Source: Chara braunii (lineage: Eukaryota; Streptophyta; Charophyceae; Charales; Characeae). From it: a DNA stretch of 21,849 bases. The DNA lies in NCBI GenBank assembly GCA_003427395.1, contig BFEA01000028.1, positions 1,518,396-1,540,244 of the forward strand. The letters are read 5' to 3'. Shown in pieces: positions 15,761-21,849 of this stretch. Each line of letters opens with the position of its first letter. Position 1 is the first letter of the stretch. Below the pieces are notes generated by a model. The model had not been told where the DNA came from. It did not search any database and saw nothing but the letters and a program-made list of their open reading frames with translations. The position numbers and the translations under genes are program-made.

Positions 15761-16009
15761 GGACTCTCCAGGTGTCTTTCATGCATGCTCCACGCATGAA
15801 ATAAGTCAGGGTGCTTCTTAGTACACCTTCCACTAGGTGAAAATCCTGTAGGAGAAAGCTTATTCCTTCCATTTGTTCATTCGTTGGGGTGTGTCAGCAT
15901 AGCAAAACCTTACGTACGTGAGTCTTAAGAGGTTCCCCAGCAAGAATGTATTGGGCTCTCCACTTTGCTGGTCTACACCACCCCTTTTGGGGGATAGGTT
16001 CGTTGCGGA

Positions 16010-16267
16010 TGTCCTTTTCGGCTTGCCCATGTAGGCGGACGTTGTACTCTGTGAGATGGCTATCATAGCGTCATCCGGCGGCCCCAAACCATCCATAACA
16101 CATGCTTTTTGTCAGTCTGTTCGCCTTTCCCTCCGCCTTTCCTCTCTCCATTGTTCTCTTTTCCACCATTACTTCTTGTCTGGATCCTTTTTGCTGCAGG
16201 TGTCCTTCTCGGGTTTGCCCATGTAGATGGACCTTGTACTTTGTGAGATGGTTATCATAGTGTCATC
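16010..16267. repeat. Diverged direct duplication, 191-bp period
   Basis: tgtccttttcggcttgccca, tgtaggcggacgttgtactc, tgtgagatggctatcatagc (16010-16075) matches 16201-16267 at roughly 80 percent. Read on the minus strand in one frame, the copies give related peptides (DDAMIAISQSTTSAYMGKP and DDTMITISQSTRSIYMGKP). The differences are not mainly synonymous, so this does not prove coding. Confidence 0.8.
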
Positions 16268-16372
16268 GTCACAGGGTGGACGGCAGGCTAGGAATTCGCA
16301 TGCAGTAGCATCAAGGACGCTGATAAAGATGCCTACCCTGGCAAGCCAGTAGTCTGTCCTCTCCCCTTGCTG

Positions 16373-16394
16373 TTTTTTTTTTTTTTTTTTTTTT
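16373..16394. repeat. Poly-T (22)
   Basis: 22-base T run, preceded by cttgctg and followed by ccccttcc. It could be a minus-strand retroposon tail; no head was identified. Confidence 0.9.
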
Positions 16395-16626
16395 CCCCTT
16401 CCTGAATACATCGAATTTTGAAAGTTTGAGATACCGGGGCCATTACCCGGCTTTGACTGAGAGAACTTTGAGAGAATTTTAAGCTACTTAGAAAATAACT
16501 ACGACAAACTACAGAAAACATGTCTGCCCACAACAAAACATGCCACCACAGAGGTCCTACAAATGCTCAAGACCCTGTGGATCCCTAGCAACCCTTCTAA
16601 AGCTCTCCGGCACTGTCTTACTCCCT

Positions 16627-17350
16627 GCCGAGCTCTTCCAGGCCTCACACCCCCACCCTGCTGGGGTACAGAGCCGCACGACTCGCCCCAGCTCCGGCCA
16701 GCGTCGTCCCAGCAGCAAGCCTTGGTTGTCCCTTGGAATGTCCACCCCAAAGCATCCCCAGATCTCTCTAGCAGGCCTCACACTCCTGCATCAGCAGGTT
16801 ACAGGGCAACACCCCAGCACCGGCCAGCGTCATTCTGGCATCGAACAGCCGCAGATCACCGAGTATATCAGCAATGGAGCCATCTAAGATGAGTTGCTAG
16901 AAGTCCCCAGAATCTTAAATCATTCTTAAGACCCCCATTGGCAACCAAAACCAACGAACCATGGATAAAGGAAAAACTCAGAAACATTCATGGTGACTAC
17001 TCAAAACTCTACCAAGTCACTAGAATATGTGTCAAAAAGCCTCCCAACCACGAATCAGGTAGGTGAAACCTATTCAATCCACCTACAGCCACCTCCAGCA
17101 TGGCTGTTTTCAGCACGAACCGAAGCTCTTCCAGGCCTCATGCTCCCATCAGGTTAGGTTACAGAGTTGCACCACCTTGCTCCAGCACCGGCCAGCATTG
17201 CGCCAGTTACGACCCCCGACGACCACTGAGACTGCCCCCGTAAACAGCCCCCCAGATCTCTTTACCGGGCCTCACGCCCCCACTAAGCTAGGTCACAGAG
17301 TTGCGCCACCTGGCTCCGGCTCCGGCCAGCGTTGCTCCAGCATCGGTCTT
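16627..17350. repeat. C-rich minisatellite with higher-order dimers
   Basis: A unit of about 70-75 bp (caggcctcac.c.ccc..., aggttacagagttgc.ccac, gctccagcaccggccagcgt) starts near 16639, 16772, 17132 and 17268. Copies 1 and 3 are preceded by gctcttc, copies 2 and 4 by cagatctct. The two pairs are therefore dimers repeated at about 495 bp, with 280 bp of unrelated sequence between them. Open frames across it (115 and 172 codons) follow the repeat and lack recognised domains. Confidence 0.8.
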
Positions 17351-17932
17351 CGAGGGCCACCGAATTTTTGGCCACCCTTCGCAGGATCACAGATGACTTG
17401 CCAGGTAGCACCTATTCCTACGACCTCCTCGAGAGGCAAACCAAATGGAAAGAAATGGAAAGAAATACTAAACTGGATGTTAGAATTCTTCGAGAGAGAT
17501 CGCCCCTTCCTATCCCTCCCCCCTCAGCCCTACACTGCCTCCGCCGAGGTGAGTCACCCACTCTCCCTCGGCCTCATATAGGACCAACCCTCTACCCCTC
17601 TTTCCCCAGGAGCACGCAGTTCCCACCTAAAGCATGCCCCCCCACCCCTTACCCATTTCTGCCTCCACTGGGACTGACGTTGACCCACACACCAGCCCCT
17701 GCCCCAGAATAGGGCAACCCCCTACTCTGCCCCTACCTTCTTTAAGACATTCACCCCCCACCTTGTGATGCCCCTGCAAGGTAGAGCTCCCCCCACCCCC
17801 TTCTTACCTTTCAGCCCTCCAGGAATGATCCGAGCCAGCTGACTACGGTTATTGATGACACACTTACCAAAAGGTCGATCGCAATAGAACAGATCCCTAC
17901 GAATTGTGCTGTCGATCCAGAATGGATAATAT
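17351..17932. other. C-rich unassigned sequence
   Basis: From about 17500 to 17820 the plus strand is strongly C-rich with many CCCC runs, giving quadruplex potential on the minus strand. A small stem accttg/caaggt lies at 17761-17783. No gene was recognised. Confidence 0.5.
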
Positions 17933-17933
17933 A

Positions 17934-18046
17934 TGTTTGTGTGTATGTGTGTACATGTAGATGAGAATACTTTACTTGGGACTTTTAGAAATTATAGTCG
18001 AATTTCAAGGGTATGTGTGTATGTGTGTACATGTAGATGAGAATTT
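17934..18046. repeat. 76-bp-period duplication
   Basis: tgtgtatgtgtgtacatgta followed by gatgagaat occurs at 17939-17968 and 18015-18044, identical over about 30 bp. Confidence 0.92.
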
Positions 18047-18199
18047 GGCTGATCAGAAAATAGAGGATAAGATTGTGAGTTTATTTTTCCAATTTTGAGA
18101 AGCTGAATTTATAATTGTGTATGCACTAGATTAGAACAAGAATATAGGAAATTAGAAGATACAAAATTAAGATCAGTGAATCAAATTGAAACGGCAGCC

Positions 18200-18241
18200 G
18201 ACGCGAAGAGCGCCACACATGACGCGAAGAGTGCCACACAT
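18200..18241. repeat. 21-bp tandem duplication
   Basis: gacgcgaagag(c/t)gccacacat occurs twice in tandem with one difference. Confidence 0.95.
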
Positions 18242-18795
18242 GTTGACACAAAATTCTCCTGCTCCATCGCCGCTGTGATTATTGTCCCACTACCTGCTTC
18301 TGCGTCTTTAACCGGCGAACCAGCTCAAACGAACGCTTGAAACCGCCAGCTCTTTTTGACGCTCCAGCTTGTAACAAGCCTCTCTCCTCCCTCCGCATGG
18401 GAAGATGCTCCTCACCTTCACCTGCTACCCGCACTGCCCAACCAACCTCCACTAGATTCGCGCAGGAGCATAAGAGCAGGGCCACTACCATGCCCTAGAT
18501 CTCATGAAGACTATCATAATCAACCCGACAACCTCCCCTTCCTCTAGCGTGCCATCCCGCGACACCACATAAACGAAGCACGGAGCAAGAGACCTCTTCA
18601 GCGTAGATTATCAAGGCTGGAAGAACCCTCAGCCGAAGCATCACGTCAATGGCCGCACCAGACAAAACCAACAAAGCCTCGCGTTATCGCCTGCCGCCGT
18701 ACTCCCAATTGCCCACATCAACTCCTTGATATTCCTTGCAGAGAGCCGTGCCGACAAGGCGCCACCAACACGAACCGGCCCATGTCGATAGTGGA
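18242..18795. other. Unassigned sequence
   Basis: No gene or repeat recognised; moderately GC-rich, and stops occur in all frames. Confidence 0.35.
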
Positions 18796-18797
18796 GC

Positions 18798-18825
18798 GGC
18801 GCGGCGCTCCCGATCGCGCCGCGCC
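18798..18825. repeat. 10-bp perfect GC hairpin
   Basis: ggcgcggcgc (18798-18807) pairs with gcgccgcgcc (18816-18825), with an 8-nt loop. No T run follows, so there is no case for a terminator. Confidence 0.85.
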
Positions 18826-18839
18826 TCTCCAACCTAACT

Positions 18840-18887
18840 CCGAGAGTGTTACCACCGGATAACCCCGAGAGTGTTTCCAGCGGATGG
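18840..18887. repeat. 24-bp tandem duplication
   Basis: ccgagagtgttaccaccgga then taac, followed by ccgagagtgtttccagcgga then tgg; a few differences. Confidence 0.85.
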
Positions 18888-18889
18888 TT

Positions 18890-19210
18890 TGGCTTATGGG
18901 ACCATTCCGTCTGGTGGTGGAGCCAGGGAGGCCTTCATCATCGGCAATTTAGTTTTTTAGATAGGGGAGGCTCTAGTCTAGGCACACGTTTTGCTCTGGT
19001 TTTCCATCTCCCGATAAACCAACCTCCTTCCATCCAGTATGGTTGCACTTCGTCATCCCAACCTGCTAAGGTCCTCTTGGAGGAGGGGGGCACAGAAAAA
19101 GGTGCTGAACCACCTGGCCCACAAACTCCATTCTTGAATACCCCTTTTAGTCATTGTTTCAGGCGCCGTCAGAGTCCCTGGAGTAGTGGCCCTTGTCAAG
19201 CACCCTTTCT
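18890..19210. other. Unassigned sequence
   Basis: A plus-strand open frame of 133 codons runs from 18846 to 19247 but begins in the tandem repeat, ends in the next duplication and has no recognised motif. No other feature was seen. Confidence 0.3.
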
Positions 19211-19214
19211 TAGG

Positions 19215-19530
19215 GCCTCTCCCCCTTCCACCCTTGTGGACGCATGAAATAGAGGGGGGTGGAGAACAGGCATCCTTTCTGAACTTGCAGTGTAAGACAA
19301 CCGTCAGGTTCAAATTTTATGTAGTGACCAAAGTAGTTTCCCCAACCTGAAATCAATGGAACCAAAGCACTGATGAGTCGGTGTACAGCGGAACCTCCCA
19401 AAGACTTGCCTAGAAGAATTCGAAGCACTTACTCGAGGAATTGGGCTCTCCCCTTCCAGCCTTGTGGATGCATGAAATAGAGGGGGGTGGAGAACAGGTA
19501 TCCTTTCTGGACTTGCACTGTCGGCAATCA
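19215..19530. repeat. Direct duplication, 228-bp period
   Basis: gcctctcccccttccaccct, tgtggacgcatgaaatagag, ggggtggagaacaggcatcc, tttctgaacttgcagtgt (19214-19292) recurs at 19443-19520 at about 90 percent identity. Confidence 0.9.
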
Positions 19531-19770
19531 AACCACCAGTATTCTTCCCAACCATTTTCCCCCGACGTGGTCATGCACGCATGGCAAGTCTCTGGGATCG
19601 GCGTACCGGAGCAAAATGGCTAGAAGCACAGCCCGCCAGCACCGGTTTATGTCGTTGTGGCATACCGGGGAGTCCGCTTCAGCAACAGGAAGCCGTTTAA
19701 GTACCGGTGGCATTCTGGCGACGACTCCGCGAAGCTGGAGGGGACGACTACCTTCTTTATGTGTGTCTTC
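19531..19770. other. Unassigned sequence
   Basis: Nothing recognised; short overlapping open frames only. Confidence 0.3.
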
Positions 19771-19859
19771 CCACGAATACAACGTATGGTCATTATACCT
19801 GTATTTGGGGCATCTTTCAGTCTAAATACAGCTATAATGACCGTGCATTGTATTTGTAG
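19771..19859 (+). mobile_element. Foldback (MITE-like) element, copy 4
   Basis: Left arm cgaatacaacgtatggtcat then tatacctgtattt (19774-19806) pairs imperfectly with the right arm aaatacagctataatgaccg then tgcattgtatttgtag (19824-19859). The centre ggggcatctttcagtct matches that of copy 1 in the same orientation. It is the most diverged copy: the outer gtcttcaccc portion is poorly preserved. Confidence 0.78.
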
Positions 19860-20415
19860 CTGGAGTTGACTCTCGTAAGTGGCAGTCCATTTGTTGGATT
19901 AAAAAGAAAGATTCACTTGTCTGAACAGACCTTGAGGAATCGGCTGAAGAGCCCAGAAACAAAAGGCAGGGCAAAAAGGTAAAACAAAAGGCGGGTGGCA
20001 AAACTGCAAGGCCTACTGGACCTGCAAAAAAAAAAGACCTTTGCTGTTCGGATTCTGCGGAAATGAAAAAAAAAAATTGTTTGCAGGGTGTATCAAATGT
20101 TTCAATGTGTTGTGCAGCAGGTTTGCATACTCCGCTTCCGTTTGAGAGGAGACGACCATTATGCATGTCGTGCTCGTCAGATGTGTGCATGTGGTCGTGA
20201 CATTCCTGAAGTTCGTGCTTGTCTATGGGTGGGTTCTCCCTGACATTTTAAGTATTCCTCGTTCCCTGCATCGCATCTTTGTCCTTTTTTTTTTGTAGTT
20301 CGCATGCTTGTAATTTGTTTTGATTGCTACTAGAAAATCATCTGCGAAGCAAGCCATCCTTTTTTTTCTCCTGCCTGCCAGTGTACTCTGTAGATGACTG
20401 CAGCTTGACGACGGA
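19860..20415. other. Unassigned sequence with A-rich repeats
   Basis: acaaaaggcagggcaaaaag and acaaaaggcgggtggcaaaa (19960-20004) form a short tandem pair. A runs lie at 20025-20035 and 20065-20076. No gene was recognised. Confidence 0.4.
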
Positions 20416-20417
20416 AA

Positions 20418-20520
20418 CAATCCGTCATCATGGTTTTGCGGTTGTCAGTTGTATGTGTGTTTGTGTGTTTGTGTGTTTGTGTGTATATGTGTGTATATAT
20501 GTGTGTATATGTGTGTGTGT
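20418..20520. repeat. Dispersed repeat plus degenerate (GT)n
   Basis: acaatccgtcatcatggttt then tgcggttgt is matched in direct orientation at 21668-21700 (tcaatccgtcatgatggtgt then tgcagtcg). A degenerate GTTT/GTAT array follows at 20449-20520. Confidence 0.7.
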
Positions 20521-20615
20521 TCCAAAATACCCCATGGCGTATCTGCCATGCACTCCACTGTTACGGTGGTACAGCCACTCATCATTCCATGCTCATGCTA
20601 TGTTAGGTTATCTAT

Positions 20616-20692
20616 GGGACACTGGACCCGGTTTCCAGCAGGTGCTGCTCCCCACCAATAGATGGAGCTTGTTTAAAATTAAAAAAAAAAAA
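20616..20692 (+). mobile_element. A-tailed SINE-like retroposon, copy 2
   Basis: gggacactggacccggtttc, cagcaggtgctgctccccac, caatagatggagct (20616-20669) matches copy 1 (737-790, minus strand) at 49 of 54 positions. It is followed by tgtttaaaatt and an A tail (20681-20692). The 5' part upstream of 20616 is not alignable by eye to copy 1, so one or both copies may be 5'-truncated. Confidence 0.68.
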
Positions 20693-20699
20693 CACCAGA

Positions 20700-20958
20700 C
20701 AATGACAGCACACAAAGACAGTAAACAGGCAGGCAAAAGGCAGCAAGGCAAAAGCATTGAGGTAAACAATGGGCTGGAGGGCATGAGGGAGGCATGAGGG
20801 CAGACAATAAGTAAGCATACAAGACAGGGAAGGACAAATGTGAGGGAAACACATAGGCTGCAGGGCACAGGGAGGCAGGAGGGCAGACTATACAGAAGTG
20901 CAGGGCACAGGGAGGCGGGAGGGCAGACTATACAGAAGCGCACAAGCCAGGGAACGAC
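20700..20958. repeat. Degenerate G/A-rich tandem repeat with a 40-bp core
   Basis: tgcagggcacagggaggc(a/g)g then gagggcagactatacagaag is duplicated exactly at 20859-20898 and 20899-20938. A diverged copy starts near 20796 (tgagggcagacaataagtaa, then acaagacagggaaggacaaa), matching 20920-20960. The long minus-strand open frame here (195 codons) is Cys/Leu/Pro/Ser repeat read-through. Confidence 0.85.
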
Positions 20959-20959
20959 A

Positions 20960-21415
20960 AAAGAAGTACGAAAAACAAAAAAGCGAAAGAAGAAACCAAG
21001 TAAGAACTGATGTTGAAAGATTGTTTCGTCGGAGTCGCATGCACCAACAATCTGTGGAATCCCCCATATTGATGCTTCGGGTCGTGAACCCACTGGCCCT
21101 TGTTGAAAGTGCTGTCGAACAGCCCACGAATGAAATATAGCACAGTAGGGCAGTGACTCAGTGAAGCGCCAGGCAACGCTACCAGGGCAACCCAACTTCT
21201 CCTCGTCAAACTACTGCATGGAACTACAGGAAGAAAAAAAAAAAAAAAACAAGCGGACGAACATCCAGGCAACAGCACAGCGAAGCAGGCAGGGGCATGG
21301 CAAGTGGGTGGGCAGCAAGCCAGCGGACAAGCGCAGACAAGGCACTCCACCTACCACATCACAAGTAGAACCCCATAGATCATTGGTTCCGCCACCGTCT
21401 GAACCAGGGAGGCCC
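20960..21415. other. Unassigned sequence
   Basis: No gene recognised. An A run of about 15 lies at 21234-21249. Confidence 0.35.
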
Positions 21416-21417
21416 CC

Positions 21418-21459
21418 GACGAATATTATATCAGCACCGACGAATATTATATCAGCACC
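21418..21459. repeat. 21-bp tandem duplication
   Basis: gacgaatattatatcagcac then c, repeated twice in tandem and identical. Confidence 0.95.
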
Positions 21460-21825
21460 TATGAGCAGGCATCACAGACATCATGAACTGAGCGGACTCC
21501 CTAATACTGCAGTAGGCACCCCAAACAAGGAAGCACGGACTGCTTAGGTGCCTGCTTGGTACTTCAGAAAGATGGGAGAAAAAGGCGTACCAGAACGGAG
21601 AAGAAAGACGTAGACATGATACATAAAAAGGAGTATGTGGGGGGGGGGAGATTACCACCAACAAATTCAATCCGTCATGATGGTGTTGCAGTCGCGATTT
21701 CTATGTGCGGTGATGTGTGTGTCGTTGAGGATATAAGACCACTGTGCTTGCCATGTGGTACATTGTGTCCCTTCATTCATACAAATGCAAACATGACACC
21801 CATTCAACATTTCACATCCTTCTTC
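21460..21825. other. Unassigned sequence
   Basis: No gene. It contains a G run at 21640-21648 and the second copy of the caatccgtcat repeat (21668-21700). Confidence 0.4.
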
Positions 21826-21849
21826 TTTTTTTTTTTTTTTTTTTTTTTT
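21826..21849. repeat. Poly-T at window end
   Basis: At least 24 T running to the last base, after tccttcttc. The tract is probably truncated by the window or contig end. Confidence 0.95.

Larger units (their letters stand above)
14501..15790 (-). mobile_element. 1.24-kb tRNA-headed retroposon with 24-bp target-site duplication
   Basis: A perfect 24-bp direct repeat (tccaggtgtctttcatgcat then gctc) stands at 14501-14524 and 15767-15790. Everything between them fits one minus-strand retroposon. The right edge is a tRNA-like head, whose tRNA start would lie about six bases inside the repeat. The left edge is an A-rich tail (T-rich on plus, 14532-14562). The body holds a second tRNA-like module, a degenerate duplication and a hairpin cluster, and no reverse-transcriptase frame was seen. 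tRNA head, A tail and a long target duplication are the hallmarks of SINE insertion by a LINE-type endonuclease (established knowledge). At about 1,242 bp it is long for a SINE, so a composite of two or more elements moved together is the main alternative. The perfect repeat suggests a fairly recent insertion. Confidence 0.85.

Noticed and set aside
19365-19400. ctgatgagtcggtgtacagc then ggaacc as a hammerhead ribozyme core
   Set aside because: The first core segment CTGATGAG is present, but the required GAAA segment is replaced by GGAAC and flanking stems I and III were not found.
20608-21195. 195-codon minus-strand open frame rich in Cys, Leu, Pro and Ser with apparent membrane segments
   Set aside because: It runs through the 40-bp tandem repeat, an A tail and the SINE copy; the repeated peptides reflect repeated DNA.
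1-21849. CRISPR array, prokaryotic operon, viral or phage genes
   Set aside because: No regularly spaced identical repeats with unique spacers, no ribosome-binding-site-led frames, and no viral protein motif was recognised.

Overview
The window is non-coding-looking nuclear DNA from a eukaryote. It shows no operon, ribosome-binding site, bacterial-style gene or recognisable protein family. Long dinucleotide tracts, homopolymers (G, C, A and T), tRNA-derived retroposon heads, A-tailed retroposons and foldback elements fill it. The lineage cannot be fixed from sequence alone, because AG-rich and AC-rich tracts are both common and no diagnostic gene is present. The window begins in (AG)n and ends in poly-T, so it may be a complete contig that broke at low-complexity ends (inference).

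Layout. 1-2,830: AG arrays, an A-tailed SINE-like repeat on the minus strand (608-812), a foldback element (1314-1416), a 178-bp tandem duplication, a long pyrimidine tract and a 123-bp duplication. 2,830-5,040: mostly unique sequence with one tRNA-like SINE head, a GTT/GTC array, an 18-bp perfect palindrome and a GGCCC-rich block. 5,040-6,640: a purine-rich satellite with about three 200-240 bp units, bordered by GC-rich hairpin sequence. 6,640-8,510: two tandem tRNA-like heads, a G-rich tract, and a 205-bp tandem repeat interrupted by a perfect 38-bp Nextera mosaic-end junction, which is a sequencing-library artefact. 8,510-11,600: a 61-nt hairpin, poly-G/GT tracts, two tandem foldback copies, a GT-flanked module and one weak candidate exon (11297-11511). 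11,600-14,500: GA array, alternative hairpins, a 10-bp minisatellite, a duplication interrupted by (CT)n, and the inverted partner of the GT-flanked module.

14,501-15,790 is the clearest biological unit. It is a roughly 1.24-kb retroposon on the minus strand, bounded by a perfect 24-bp direct repeat, with a tRNA-like head at one end, an A-rich tail at the other, a second tRNA-like module and a cluster of perfect hairpins in its body. 15,790-19,770 holds a chain of diverged duplications, including a C-rich minisatellite of higher-order dimers. 19,770-21,849 holds a fourth foldback copy, a second copy of the A-tailed SINE in the opposite orientation, and more short tandem repeats.

No protein-coding gene can be assigned with confidence. 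The long open frames either read through simple repeats or are of a length expected by chance. The features work together only as a record of retroposition, foldback amplification and local slippage duplication.
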